Assembly (NCBI RefSeq): GCF_007097365.1
Contig: NZ_VJZR01000002.1
Location: forward strand, 1 to 64,000
Length of the DNA: 64,000 bases
Source of the DNA: Flavobacterium franklandianum
GTDB taxonomy: Bacteria; Bacteroidota; Bacteroidia; Flavobacteriales; Flavobacteriaceae
Direction of reading: 5' to 3'
Under the pieces are notes generated by a model. That model was not told where the DNA came from. It saw only the letters and a program-made list of their open reading frames with translations, and did no database searches. The translations under genes were made by a program, and so were the position numbers. Below, in pieces: positions 34,306 through 44,940 of this stretch. Position 1 is the stretch's first letter. Each line of letters starts with the position of its first letter.

Positions 34306-36591
34306 ATGGATAAGAATAGCAAACGATTAGAAGCATTATTATATCATGCAAAACCAACACCTGGAAAAATTCAGGTTGTACCAACAAAAAAACATGCAAC
34401 CCAAAGAGATCTTTCTTTAGCATACTCACCCGGAGTAGCCGAACCTTGTTTAGAAATAGCCAAAGACATTAACAATGTATATAAATATACTTCAAAAGGT
34501 AATCTTGTTGCTGTAATATCAAATGGAACAGCAGTTTTAGGACTCGGGGACATTGGGCCCGAAGCATCAAAACCAGTAATGGAAGGAAAAGGATTGTTGT
34601 TCAAAATCTTTGCTGGAATCGATGTGTTCGATATTGAAGTTGGAACGAAAGATGTAGAAGAATTCATCCAAACCGTAAAAAACATAGCGCCCACTTTCGG
34701 GGGAATCAATCTTGAAGATATAAAAGCGCCAGAATCTTTCGAAATAGAACGTAGATTGGTCGAAGAATTAAATATTCCGGTGATGCACGACGATCAGCAC
34801 GGAACAGCAATTATCTCGTCGGCAGCATTAATAAACGCGGTAGAATTAGCAGGAAAAAAAACCGAAGATTTAAAAATGGTAGTTTCTGGCGCTGGTTCAG
34901 CTGCTTTGGCTTGTGCCAATATGTATGTTTTACTTGGGCTTAAAGTCGAAAACATTTTAATGTTCAATAGTAAGGGTGTTTTAACAAAAGACAATTCTGC
35001 CTTGTCCGAAATGCAATTAAAATATGCAACGGATAAAAAACCAATGAATCTAGAAGAAGCTTTAGTTGGTGCAGACATATTCTTAGGTTTATCTTCTGGA
35101 GATATTATGACACCAAAAATGTTATTAGGAATGGCTGATAACCCAATTGTTTTTGCAATGGCAAATCCTAATCCAGAAATTGCCTATAATCTAGCTATTT
35201 CCACCCGAAAAGACGTCATTATGGCTACAGGTCGCTCAGACCATCCTAATCAAGTGAATAACGTTCTTGGATTTCCTTATATTTTTAGAGGAGCATTAGA
35301 TGTTCGTGCTACAAAAATAAATGAAGAAATGAAAATGGCAGCTGTTCACGCCCTCGCTGCTTTGGCTAAAGAAACAGTTCCTGAACAAGTAAATATTGCT
35401 TATGGAGCAACAAAATTGACTTTTGGTCGTGATTATATTATTCCATCCCCATTTGACCCTCGATTGATAGCGGTTGTGGCTCCAGCTGTAGCAAAAGCCG
35501 CAATGGACTCAGGAGTAGCTCTAAATCCAATTCTAGATTGGAAAAAATATGAGAGTGAACTTTTCGATCGTATGGGAAGTGATAATAAAATGGTTCGAAT
35601 GCTGATTAACAGAGCCAAAACCGACCCTAAAAAAATAGTTTTTGCCGAAGCAGATCATTTGGATGTACTAAAAGCAGCACAGATTGTTTATGAAGAAGGA
35701 ATTGGATTCCCTATTTTACTAGGAAAAAAAGATGTCATTTTGGAATTGAAAAATGAACTTGGTTTTGATGCCGATGTTCCAATTATTGATCCAAAAACTC
35801 CAGAGGAACTTACTAGAAAAAATAAGTTTGCAAAAGCCTATTGGAAATCGAGACAAAGAAGAGGCATCTCATTGTTTGACGCACAGAATTTAATGCGCGA
35901 AAGAAATTATTTTGCAGCAATGATGGTCAATCAAGGGGAAGCAGATGCTTTGTTGTCAGGTTATTCTAGAAGTTATCCATCTGTAGTAAAACCTATGTTG
36001 CAACTTATTGACAAAGCACCTGGAGTTTCTCTAATCGCTACAACCAATTTGATGATGACCAGTCGAGGTCCAATGTTTTTATCCGACACCGCTATTAACA
36101 CAAATCCAACGGCTGAGGAATTGGCTAAAATTGCCATAATGACAGCCAAAGTGGCTAAATTATTTGGAGTCCCTCCTGTAATTGCCATGATTTCTTATTC
36201 TAATTTTGGGTCTTCAACAAATGATAGCGCAACCAAAGTGAGAGAGGCTGTAGAATACTTACACAAACACCATCCTCAAATGATTATTGACGGTGAAATC
36301 CAAGCTGATTTTGCTTTAAATCCTGAAATGTTGAAAGCCAAATTTCCTTTTTCTAAACTGGCAGGAAAGAAAGTAAACACCCTGATTTTTCCAAATCTAG
36401 AATCTGCAAATATTACCTATAAACTTTTAAAAGAATTAAACAAAGTAGATTCTATTGGACCAATTATGTTAGGAATGGGGAAACCTGTTCACATCTTTCA
36501 ATTGGGTGCAAGTGTAGAAGAAATGGTAAACATGGCTGCAATTGCAGTAATTGATGCACAAGAATTAGAAAAGAGAAAAGTTAAAAAATAA
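34306..36591 (+). CDS. maeB: NADP-dependent malic enzyme with C-terminal phosphotransacetylase-like domain
   Basis: MaeB-type malic enzyme (761 residues) that decarboxylates malate to pyruvate with NADP. The malic domain occupies about residues 1-420: YSPGVAEPC, the MHDDQHGTA metal-binding segment, VSGAGSAALAC as dinucleotide-binding loop, and MANPNPE. Residues about 425-755 resemble phosphate acetyltransferase (ADHLDVLKAAQ, MMVNQGEADALLSG). In characterised MaeB enzymes this half is regulatory and senses acetyl-CoA. Length and fusion are normal. TATCTTTG at 34274-34281 is a possible -7 element. Confidence 0.96.
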   Translation: MDKNSKRLEALLYHAKPTPGKIQVVPTKKHATQRDLSLAYSPGVAEPCLEIAKDINNVYKYTSKGNLVAVISNGTAVLGLGDIGPEASKPVMEGKGLLFKIFAGIDVFDIEVGTKDVEEFIQTVKNIAPTFGGINLEDIKAPESFEIERRLVEELNIPVMHDDQHGTAIISSAALINAVELAGKKTEDLKMVVSGAGSAALACANMYVLLGLKVENILMFNSKGVLTKDNSALSEMQLKYATDKKPMNLEEALVGADIFLGLSSGDIMTPKMLLGMADNPIVFAMANPNPEIAYNLAISTRKDVIMATGRSDHPNQVNNVLGFPYIFRGALDVRATKINEEMKMAAVHALAALAKETVPEQVNIAYGATKLTFGRDYIIPSPFDPRLIAVVAPAVAKAAMDSGVALNPILDWKKYESELFDRMGSDNKMVRMLINRAKTDPKKIVFAEADHLDVLKAAQIVYEEGIGFPILLGKKDVILELKNELGFDADVPIIDPKTPEELTRKNKFAKAYWKSRQRRGISLFDAQNLMRERNYFAAMMVNQGEADALLSGYSRSYPSVVKPMLQLIDKAPGVSLIATTNLMMTSRGPMFLSDTAINTNPTAEELAKIAIMTAKVAKLFGVPPVIAMISYSNFGSSTNDSATKVREAVEYLHKHHPQMIIDGEIQADFALNPEMLKAKFPFSKLAGKKVNTLIFPNLESANITYKLLKELNKVDSIGPIMLGMGKPVHIFQLGASVEEMVNMAAIAVIDAQELEKRKVKK

Positions 36592-36615
36592 ATTATTTTT
36601 TACTTTAAAGCAGGA

Positions 36616-36646
36616 CTTATATAAATTTGGCAAAAATTTATATAAG
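36616..36646. promoter_or_regulatory. 13-bp perfect inverted repeat over the ruvA promoter
   Basis: CTTATATAAATTT (36616-36628) and AAATTTATATAAG (36634-36646) are exact reverse complements around GGCAA. The dyad covers the -33 TTG and most of the spacer of the presumed ruvA promoter. It could be an operator, or a weak terminator for maeB. Confidence 0.6.
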
Positions 36647-36660
36647 TTTTGTTATATTTG
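36627..36660 (+). promoter_or_regulatory. candidate promoter of ruvA-sprA
   Basis: TTG (36627-36629), 23-base spacer, TATATTTG (36653-36660). The -7 element is perfect and the spacing is at the long end of the accepted range. The ruvA ATG follows at 36680. Confidence 0.6.
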
Positions 36661-36679
36661 GACACATTTAAAGCATTGT

Positions 36680-37261
36680 ATGATAGCGCACTTACAGGGA
36701 AAATTAGTAGAAAAAACACCAACTCAAGTAGTAATAGACTGTGGTGGAGTAGGGTATCACGTCAATATTTCGTTGCATACCTACTCGTTACTTCCAACTA
36801 CTGATTTTATCAAATTGTTTACCCATCTTCAAATCAAAGAAGACTCCCATACTTTATTTGGTTTTGTAGAAAAATCAGAAAGAGAAATTTTCAAATTATT
36901 ATTGTCGGTTTCAGGAATTGGTGCAAGCATTGCCAGAACCATGTTGTCCTCATTAGATCCCAAACAAATTACAAATGCAATTGCCTCCGGCGATGTGTTG
37001 ACGATTCAATCTATTAAAGGGATTGGCAGTAAAACAGCTCAAAGAGTCATACTCGACTTGAAAGAAAAAGTGCTAAAACTATATGATTTAGACGAAGTTT
37101 CGATGTCACAAAGCAATACAAATAGAGATGAAGCGTTATCTGCTTTGGAGGTTTTAGGTTTTGTTCGGAAATCTTCAGAACGAGTTGTAGAAAAAATTAT
37201 TAAAGATGCCCCAGACAGTTCCGTTGAATTTATTATCAAGCAGGCTTTAAAAAACTTATAA
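36680..37261 (+). CDS. ruvA: Holliday junction branch migration protein RuvA
   Basis: RuvA (193 residues) binds four-way junctions as a tetramer and loads RuvB. Domain I is an OB fold (MIAHLQGKLVEKTPTQVVIDCGGVGYHVNIS). Domain II has two helix-hairpin-helix motifs, VSGIGASIARTML and IKGIGSKTAQRVILDLK. A flexible linker leads to the RuvB-binding domain III at the end (ALSALEVLGFVRKSSERVVEK). The stop codon is only three bases from the sprA frame, suggesting transcriptional and translational coupling. Confidence 0.96.
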   Translation: MIAHLQGKLVEKTPTQVVIDCGGVGYHVNISLHTYSLLPTTDFIKLFTHLQIKEDSHTLFGFVEKSEREIFKLLLSVSGIGASIARTMLSSLDPKQITNAIASGDVLTIQSIKGIGSKTAQRVILDLKEKVLKLYDLDEVSMSQSNTNRDEALSALEVLGFVRKSSERVVEKIIKDAPDSSVEFIIKQALKNL

Positions 37262-37264
37262 AAG

Positions 37265-40200
37265 TTGAAATTACACTATTTTAAAAAGGATCTATACGTG
37301 TATAAAATTTGTGCGTTTTTAATACTATTATTTTGTGGCTTTGCATCACAAGCTCAAGTAAATCCGGCAGCTCAGGATACAATTACAACTGGATTTTCAA
37401 CTGGAAAAATTGATATTAAAGATCCGCAAAGTGTTGTCAAAGCGTATTCCTACGACCCCGTTACCGAAATGTACATATTATCGAAAACTGTGGGAGGCTT
37501 CCCCGCAAGTTACCCTTCTATTTTGTCTCCAAAGGAATATGAAGACCGACTCAGAAAAGAATCGATGCGCAACTATTTTAAGGAAAAACTGGATGCCATA
37601 GATGGGAAAAAAGGCGAAAATGATGTTGCCAAAAAAGATTTATTACCACGATATTACATAAAATCTGGACTTTTCGAAACCATTTTCGGAAGCAATACTA
37701 TCGATATAAAACCGACTGGTTCTATCGAAATGGATTTTGGTTTACGCTACACAAAACAAGATAATCCTGCCTTTTCTCCAAGAAATAGATCTGTGATTGC
37801 TTTCGATTTTAATCAAAGAATTAGTATGAGTTTGATGGGAAAAGTGGGAACCCGACTCAATGTAAATGTCAATTATGATACGCAGTCCACTTTTGCATTC
37901 CAAAACCTAATCAAGCTAGAATACACACCAACAGATGACGACATCATTCAAAAAATTGAAGTCGGAAACGTAAGTATGCCATTGAATAGCTCTTTGATTA
38001 AAGGTGCGCAAAGTCTTTTTGGGGTGAAAACAAAACTGCAATTTGGAAAAACCAGTATAACAGGTGTTTTCTCAGAACAAAAATCGGAGACCAAAACTGT
38101 AGTTGCTGAAGGTGGTGGAACGATTCAAGACTTTGATATGTTTGCGCTTGATTATGACAATGACAGACACTTTTTCCTTTCGCAATATTTTAGAAATAAA
38201 TACGACTCAGCTTTGAAAAACTATCCTTTTATAGATAGTAGAGTTCAAATTACAAGGTTAGAAATTTGGGTAACCAATAGACAAAACAGAGTTACAACCA
38301 CCAATAACAACCTTAGAAATATCATTGCACTTCAAGATTTAGGTGAAGCGCAATTATCGGGTTTGCAAAACAGCGAAATAGTAGTTTTAGACCCATCTAC
38401 AGGAATGTTTAACAATCCTATTGACTCGCCATCTGACAATACCAACAACGATTATGATCCAGCACAAATAGATGCAGGAACTGGTTTGTTGAACAAAAAT
38501 ATTCGTGAAATAGCTACTTCAGGTTCTGGATTTAATGCTACTGTAAATGAAGGAGCCGATTATTCTAAGTTGGAAAATGCTAGAAAATTAACGTCAAACG
38601 AATATTCCTTCAATCCCCAATTGGGATATATTTCGTTACAACAACGCCTAGCTAATGATGAAGTTCTTGCCGTTGCCTATCAATACACCATTGGTGATCA
38701 AGTGTATCAAGTGGGAGAATTTGGTAATGACGGTGTCGATGCTACAGTTGTTACCGGAACAACGCCTGCCGATCAAGCCATTATTTCACAAAGTTTGGTT
38801 TTGAAAATGTTGAAAAGTAACTTGACCAATGTTAAAAATCCAGTTTGGAACTTGATGATGAAAAATATTTATCAAATTCCGGGAGCGTATCAATTGAAAC
38901 AAGAAAATTTTAGATTCAATATTCTTTATAGTGATCCTTCGCCATTAAATTATATTCAACCCGTAACTGGAAGCAGCTTTCCGCCAAATCCAACTCAAGG
39001 TAATGAAGTGGACGAAACACCTTTATTGAAAGTATTCAATTTAGATAAATTGAATTTTAATAATGACCCACAAGTTGGTGGTGATGGTTTCTTCGATTTT
39101 ATGCAAGGCTTAACGATTGATACGCAAAACGGTCGAATTATATTTACTACCAAAGAGCCTTTTGGAGAATTGTTATTCTCGAAATTGTCTAATGGAGCTG
39201 GGGAAGATTACAAAGATGGCACTACCTATAACGCAAATCAAAGAAAATATGTGTTCCGAAGTATGTATGCCAATACACAAGCCGGAGCATTGCAAGACAG
39301 TGATAAAAACAAATTCCTATTAAGAGGAAAATACAAATCTACAGGTGGTGATGGAATTCCGATTGGAGCTTTCAACGTGCCTAAAGGTTCTGTAGTGGTT
39401 ACAGCTGGCGGAAGAGTTTTGGTAGAAGGAATTGATTATAGTGTCAATTATCAACTAGGGAGAGTTCAAATTTTGGATCCATCTCTTCAAGCATCAAATA
39501 CGCCAATTAGTGTTTCATTAGAAAACAATTCCATTTTTGGTCAACAAACCAAACGTTTTTTCGGAGTATATGTAGAACATCAAATTTCAGATAAATTTTT
39601 ATTGGGTGCCACTTTCTTAAAATTAAATGAAAGACCATTTACCCAAAAATCTAGCTTTGGCCAAGAAGCTGTAAACAATAGTATGTTTGGTTTCAACGGA
39701 AATTATGCAACGGAAGTTCCGTTTTTCACCCGATTAGTAAACAAATTACCCAATATGGATACCGATGTGCCTTCCAATCTTTCGGTGAGAGGTGAAATTG
39801 CATTTTTGGAACCAGATGATCCCAAAGGAAATAGTTTTCAAGGGGAATCAACCATTTATGTAGATGATTTTGAAGGCTCGCAATCCACAATCGATATGCG
39901 TTCACCATTTGCTTGGAAATTGTCCTCAACTCCTATGAATGATGCTGAAAGTCTCTATAATTTTAATGCGAATGCCAACGACTTGAGTTATGGATTCAAA
40001 AGAGCTAAATTATCTTGGTACACCATCGACCCTGTTTTTTTTACTTCAAAACCCTCAGGAATTTCAAATGATGATTTGTCTTTAAATACCACTAGAAGAA
40101 TTTTTAGTGAAGAATTATATCCGCTTACTGATATTGCTCAAGGACAATCCCAAGTGGTGAACACTTTAGACTTGACTTATTATCCGACCGAAAGAGGTAT

Positions 40201-43200
40201 GTATAATAATGCTTTGAATGTTTCTACTAGTGCCAAAGATAATTTTGGTGGAATAATGCGGTCTTTAAATTCAACCAATTTCGAACAAGGAAATGTGGAA
40301 TACATTCAGTTTTGGGTTTTGGATCCTTATGTTGGCGCAGGCGAAATTCCAACAACAAATACAGGAAAAATTTATTTCAATTTAGGAGAAATCTCCGAAG
40401 ATATTTTGAAAGACGGACGAAAACAATATGAAAACGGATTGGGTCCAGATCAAGTAAAAGTAAACCCACAACCGCTTTGGGGAGATGTTCCAGCTTCTCA
40501 ATCTTTAATTTATGCCTTTGATGTCAATGCCACAAACCGAACCAATCAAGATTTAGGTTTAGACGGTTTGCCAGGTTCTAAAGAAGCAGCTATTTATACT
40601 AATTACGCTTCACAACCCGATCCTTCGGCAGATGATTACACCTATTATTTGAATGCAAGCGGAGGGATTATTGATCGATATAGAGATTATAATGGAGTAG
40701 AAGGAAACTCTGCCGTTGATATAAATGATGCCAATAGAGCAGCAACATCTGAACCAGATGTAGAAGACATCAACAGGGACAATACGATGAATACCATCAA
40801 TGCCTATTATGAATACAGTGTTGATATGAGACCCAATATGACCGTTGGGCAAAATTACATTACCGATGTTAGAAACACTCAAATTACAATGGACAATGGG
40901 CAAGTAACTGACGCTAGGTGGATTCAGTTTAAAATTCCTGTTGCTCAACCTGAAAACACCATCGGAAATATATCCGATTTTAGATCCATTCGTTTTATGA
41001 GAATGTTTATGACAGGTTTTAGCGATACAGTTACCGTTCGTTTTGGTGCTTTAGATTTAGTTAGAGGCGATTGGAGAAGATATACAAACACCTTGGATCC
41101 AAACGACACCAACCCAGCCGATGACAAAACAAACTTGGATGTATTGGCAGTAAATCTTCAAGAAAATAATGATAGATGTCCTATAAATTATATCATACCT
41201 CCGGGAGTGCAACAAGAACAATTGTATAGCGGCAATACGGTTATTAATCAAAATGAGCAATCTTTGTCACTAAGAGTTTCGGGAGATGGATTGGAGCCTG
41301 CGGATTCGAGGGCCGTTTTCAAAAACGTAAGTGTCGATATGCGACAATTCAACAAGTTAAAAATGTTTTTGCACGCTGAATCTTTACCAAACGAAATGGT
41401 TCTTAATGACGATCAAATGGTAGGTTTTATCCGTTTTGGAAATGACTTTACTCAGAATTTTTATCAAATAGAAATCCCTTTAAAAGTAACGCAACCAGCC
41501 TCTTCAATTGGAGCAAATTGTGCTGCTTTAAGTTCAGAAACAGTTTGGCCAGCCGATAATGAAATAGATTTGGCACTGTCATTACTGACGCAGTTGAAAA
41601 TTCAAGCGATGACTATTGACCCGAGCACTTTGCCAGCGGACGGAATCTATTATCAAAACGAAGAAGAACTTGATCCTTCATTAGTAGGAAAAGCCAATAA
41701 ATTGAGGTTGGGTATCAAAGGAAATCCTAATTTTGGTATGGTTCGAACTTTAATGTTGGGAGTAAAAAGCAATGAACCCCATCAAGATATAAAAGGAGAA
41801 GTTTGGTTCAATGAGTTGCGTGTTGCCGATATGGATAATAGTAAAGGGATGGCAGCCGTATTGAATGTTGATACTAATTTTGCTGATTTTGCCACTGTTT
41901 CGGCAGCAGGTCGAAAAAGCACCATCGGGTTTGGTGGCATAGAACAAGGGCCAAACGATAGAAATCGTGAAGATACTCAACAATATAATATTGTTACCAA
42001 CTTTAGTTTAGGAAAGTTATTACCACCGAAATGGAGAATCAATCTGCCGTTTAATTTCGCTATTGGAGAAGAAACAATTACTCCAGAATACGATCCATTT
42101 AATGTGGATATTAAATTAAAACAATTATTAGACAATACTACCGATGTAGCCAGTAGAGATAACATCAAAAGTAGAGCTGTTGATTACACAAAAAGAAAAA
42201 GCATCAATTTTATTGGAGTAAGAAAAGATAGAGGAGAGGAGCAAAAGCAGCGGATTTACGATATAGAAAATTTTACTTTTTCTCAATCTTTTAATGAAGT
42301 TGAACACCACGATTATGAAATCGAACAATTTACAAATCAAGAAGCCAATACAGCAGTTGATTATGTTTTTAGTTTTCAGCCTAAACCAATCGAGCCGTTT
42401 AAGAAATCAAAATTCACCAAAAAAAGTGCTTATTGGAAAGCATTAAGTGACTTCAATTTCAATTATTTGCCTACGAATATCAATTTTAACACTAATATTC
42501 TAAGACAATACAACCGTCAACAATTCAGACAAGTAGATGTACAAGGAATTGGATTAGATCCAATGTACCGAAGAAATTATGCGTTTAATTACAATTATGG
42601 ATTCAATTATAATTTGACTAAAAATTTGAAATTCAATTATACCGCATCTTCAAATAATATTGTAAAAAATTATATGAATTCCGATAATGTTCCAATTGAT
42701 GATTTAACCATTTGGGATAGTTATTTGAATGTGGGACAAGCCAATCAACACATGCAACAATTGGTCTTGAATTATGAAATTCCATTAGACAAAATACCCG
42801 TATTTAGTTTTATAAAAGCAAATTATTCGTATACAGGAGACTACAGCTGGCAGCGTGCTTCAGTCGCATTGTCTAATATAGAAATTGAAGGGACTTCTTA
42901 TAATTTAGGGAATACAGTTCAAAATGCCATTTCTCATAATTTGAATGCCAATATGAATATGGATTTGTTTTATAAATATATCGGACTGACTAAAAAAGCG
43001 CAGTTAAAAGCAAAACCAAAAACTGCGGCTCCAAAACCAGGCGAAAAACTGATTGATACCAATGTTTTGACACCAAAAACGAATAATTTCATGAATGGTT
43101 TAATAGGAGTTTTGACCAGCGTAAAAACCATTCAAGCAAATTACACCAAAAACAGCGGTACAGTTCTGCCAGGATATACACCAGGAATTGGATTCTTTGG

Positions 43201-44455
43201 AACCTCAAAACCAACCCTTGGATTTATTTTTGGAAGCCAAGACGATGTTCGATACGAAGCCGCCAAACAGGGATGGCTTACATCCTATCAGGATTTTAAC
43301 CAAAATTATACGCAAGTTACCAATGAGATATTTAAATCAACGGTTAATATCGATTTATTACCTGATTTAAAAATTGACTTGTCTTTAGACCGATCGTATT
43401 CTGAAAACTTTTCGGAACAATATGATGTTTCGGACATCAATAATGATGGGGTTTTGGATTATAACCCTAGATCACCTTACAATTATGGAATGTTTTCTAT
43501 TTCGACTATTTTAATCAAAACCTCTTTTTCTACTAGTGATGAGAATTCTTCAGCTGCATTTGACGACTTTAGAAGCAATAGATTGTTGGTTGCAAATAGA
43601 TTGGCAACAGAAAAAGGAGTCGATCTAACTAATCCTGCCAATATTGATGCCGACGGTTATCCAAAAGGATTTGGAAAAAACAATCAGGCGGTATTATTAC
43701 CTGCTTTTTTAGCAGCCTATTCTGGTGAGAATGCTTCAAGTGTTTCTACGGGAATTTTCAGAAGCTTTCCGGTGCCCAACTGGTCTATCAAGTACAATGG
43801 TTTGATGCGTTTTGATTTCTTCAAAAAGAATTTCAAACGATTCTCTTTACAACAAAACTATAGGGCTTCGTATACTATAAATGCTTTTAGATCTAATTTC
43901 GAATACGATAAAAATCCAAATGGAGTTGATTTAAGCGGCAATTTCTATAACAAAACCATTATGTCTAATGTCAATTTGGTTGAGCAATTTAACCCGTTAC
44001 TTCGAATGGATTTCGAATTGAAAAATTCATTAAAAATTCTTACTGAAATTAAAAAAGACCGAGCATTATCGATGAGTTTTGATAACAATTTATTGACCGA
44101 AGTCAAAGGAATAGAATATGTAGTAGGAATGGGCTATCGTATAAAAGACGTGGTTTTTTCTTCGAGCCTTGCCGATAATCCTACTGGAATTATAAAAAGT
44201 GACGTCATTATAAAAGCGGATTTGTCCTATCGCAACAATAAAACGATCGTGCGATATTTAGATTACGACAACAATCAATTGGCAGGTGGACAAGACATTT
44301 GGTCATTGAAATTGACTGCCGATTATTCCTTTAGTAAAAATCTAACCGCTATTTTCTATTACGATCATGCTTTTTCGCAAGCTGTTGTATCAACTTCTTT
44401 TCCTTTGACAAATGTTCGTTCAGGGTTTACAATGCGATATAATTTCGGAAATTAA
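37265..44455 (+). CDS. sprA: type IX secretion outer-membrane translocon and gliding protein SprA
   Basis: SprA (Sov in Porphyromonas), about 2396 residues, is the giant outer-membrane beta-barrel through which type IX secretion substrates leave the cell. In Flavobacterium johnsoniae it is needed for gliding. A signal peptide ends at FASQAQ. The mature protein is rich in aromatic beta strands and Asn/Asp loops over its full length, with a terminal strand ending RSGFTMRYNFGN, typical of an outer-membrane barrel. No ATG starts the frame: TTG at 37265 or GTG at 37298 are the options, and GTG gives a tidier signal peptide. Three bases after ruvA; leads sprA-gcvH-vanZ-deoC-remB. Confidence 0.96.
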   Translation: MKLHYFKKDLYVYKICAFLILLFCGFASQAQVNPAAQDTITTGFSTGKIDIKDPQSVVKAYSYDPVTEMYILSKTVGGFPASYPSILSPKEYEDRLRKESMRNYFKEKLDAIDGKKGENDVAKKDLLPRYYIKSGLFETIFGSNTIDIKPTGSIEMDFGLRYTKQDNPAFSPRNRSVIAFDFNQRISMSLMGKVGTRLNVNVNYDTQSTFAFQNLIKLEYTPTDDDIIQKIEVGNVSMPLNSSLIKGAQSLFGVKTKLQFGKTSITGVFSEQKSETKTVVAEGGGTIQDFDMFALDYDNDRHFFLSQYFRNKYDSALKNYPFIDSRVQITRLEIWVTNRQNRVTTTNNNLRNIIALQDLGEAQLSGLQNSEIVVLDPSTGMFNNPIDSPSDNTNNDYDPAQIDAGTGLLNKNIREIATSGSGFNATVNEGADYSKLENARKLTSNEYSFNPQLGYISLQQRLANDEVLAVAYQYTIGDQVYQVGEFGNDGVDATVVTGTTPADQAIISQSLVLKMLKSNLTNVKNPVWNLMMKNIYQIPGAYQLKQENFRFNILYSDPSPLNYIQPVTGSSFPPNPTQGNEVDETPLLKVFNLDKLNFNNDPQVGGDGFFDFMQGLTIDTQNGRIIFTTKEPFGELLFSKLSNGAGEDYKDGTTYNANQRKYVFRSMYANTQAGALQDSDKNKFLLRGKYKSTGGDGIPIGAFNVPKGSVVVTAGGRVLVEGIDYSVNYQLGRVQILDPSLQASNTPISVSLENNSIFGQQTKRFFGVYVEHQISDKFLLGATFLKLNERPFTQKSSFGQEAVNNSMFGFNGNYATEVPFFTRLVNKLPNMDTDVPSNLSVRGEIAFLEPDDPKGNSFQGESTIYVDDFEGSQSTIDMRSPFAWKLSSTPMNDAESLYNFNANANDLSYGFKRAKLSWYTIDPVFFTSKPSGISNDDLSLNTTRRIFSEELYPLTDIAQGQSQVVNTLDLTYYPTERGMYNNALNVSTSAKDNFGGIMRSLNSTNFEQGNVEYIQFWVLDPYVGAGEIPTTNTGKIYFNLGEISEDILKDGRKQYENGLGPDQVKVNPQPLWGDVPASQSLIYAFDVNATNRTNQDLGLDGLPGSKEAAIYTNYASQPDPSADDYTYYLNASGGIIDRYRDYNGVEGNSAVDINDANRAATSEPDVEDINRDNTMNTINAYYEYSVDMRPNMTVGQNYITDVRNTQITMDNGQVTDARWIQFKIPVAQPENTIGNISDFRSIRFMRMFMTGFSDTVTVRFGALDLVRGDWRRYTNTLDPNDTNPADDKTNLDVLAVNLQENNDRCPINYIIPPGVQQEQLYSGNTVINQNEQSLSLRVSGDGLEPADSRAVFKNVSVDMRQFNKLKMFLHAESLPNEMVLNDDQMVGFIRFGNDFTQNFYQIEIPLKVTQPASSIGANCAALSSETVWPADNEIDLALSLLTQLKIQAMTIDPSTLPADGIYYQNEEELDPSLVGKANKLRLGIKGNPNFGMVRTLMLGVKSNEPHQDIKGEVWFNELRVADMDNSKGMAAVLNVDTNFADFATVSAAGRKSTIGFGGIEQGPNDRNREDTQQYNIVTNFSLGKLLPPKWRINLPFNFAIGEETITPEYDPFNVDIKLKQLLDNTTDVASRDNIKSRAVDYTKRKSINFIGVRKDRGEEQKQRIYDIENFTFSQSFNEVEHHDYEIEQFTNQEANTAVDYVFSFQPKPIEPFKKSKFTKKSAYWKALSDFNFNYLPTNINFNTNILRQYNRQQFRQVDVQGIGLDPMYRRNYAFNYNYGFNYNLTKNLKFNYTASSNNIVKNYMNSDNVPIDDLTIWDSYLNVGQANQHMQQLVLNYEIPLDKIPVFSFIKANYSYTGDYSWQRASVALSNIEIEGTSYNLGNTVQNAISHNLNANMNMDLFYKYIGLTKKAQLKAKPKTAAPKPGEKLIDTNVLTPKTNNFMNGLIGVLTSVKTIQANYTKNSGTVLPGYTPGIGFFGTSKPTLGFIFGSQDDVRYEAAKQGWLTSYQDFNQNYTQVTNEIFKSTVNIDLLPDLKIDLSLDRSYSENFSEQYDVSDINNDGVLDYNPRSPYNYGMFSISTILIKTSFSTSDENSSAAFDDFRSNRLLVANRLATEKGVDLTNPANIDADGYPKGFGKNNQAVLLPAFLAAYSGENASSVSTGIFRSFPVPNWSIKYNGLMRFDFFKKNFKRFSLQQNYRASYTINAFRSNFEYDKNPNGVDLSGNFYNKTIMSNVNLVEQFNPLLRMDFELKNSLKILTEIKKDRALSMSFDNNLLTEVKGIEYVVGMGYRIKDVVFSSSLADNPTGIIKSDVIIKADLSYRNNKTIVRYLDYDNNQLAGGQDIWSLKLTADYSFSKNLTAIFYYDHAFSQAVVSTSFPLTNVRSGFTMRYNFGN

Positions 44456-44521
44456 TTAAAGTTTTATCACAATCAGTATAATAATAAAATTAGAAATAAT
44501 ACTTTTGAAAAAAATCAAGAT

Positions 44522-44556
44522 CTGCAATCTAAAATCTGCAATCTGCAATCTAAAAT
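44522..44556. repeat. heptad array R6, before gcvH
   Basis: Five seven-base units, only CTGCAAT and CTAAAAT, in perfect register. It ends three bases before the gcvH ATG. Confidence 0.85.
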
Positions 44557-44559
44557 AAT

Positions 44560-44940
44560 ATGAGCGTACCAGCAAATTTAAAGTACACAAAAGATCACGA
44601 ATGGGTTAGCATTGAGGGTGATGTTGCAACAGTAGGAATTACTCATTTTGCACAAAAAGAATTAGGCGATATTGTATATGTTGAAGTAGAAACTTTAGAC
44701 CAAACTCTCGAAAAAGATGAAGTTTTTGGAACAGTTGAAGCCGTAAAAACAGTTTCAGATTTGTTTCTTCCTCTTTCGGGTGAAATTATAGAGTTTAATG
44801 ATGCGCTAGAAAGCAAGCCAGAAAGCGTAAACACTGATCCTTATGGAGATGGATGGATGGTAAAAGTGAAAATTGCAAATAATGCCGAAATTGATTCTCT
44901 TCTTTCGAGTGAATCTTACAAAGAATTGATAGGTGCGTAA
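44560..44940 (+). CDS. gcvH: glycine cleavage system H protein
   Basis: GcvH (126 residues) shuttles the aminomethyl group on a lipoyl arm between the P, T and L proteins. The lipoylated lysine is K63 in [15 protein letters not shown]. The N-terminus ([35 protein letters not shown]) is typical, and the length is normal. The other gcv genes are not nearby. Heptad array R6 ends three bases before the ATG, and the 3' end overlaps the VanZ-like gene by eight bases. Confidence 0.97.
   Translation: MSVPANLKYTKDHEWVSIEGDVATVGITHFAQKELGDIVYVEVETLDQTLEKDEVFGTVEAVKTVSDLFLPLSGEIIEFNDALESKPESVNTDPYGDGWMVKVKIANNAEIDSLLSSESYKELIGA

Noticed and set aside
34306..36591. Malic enzyme-phosphotransacetylase fusion as a novel protein
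   Set aside because: This two-domain layout is standard for MaeB; nothing unusual is seen.
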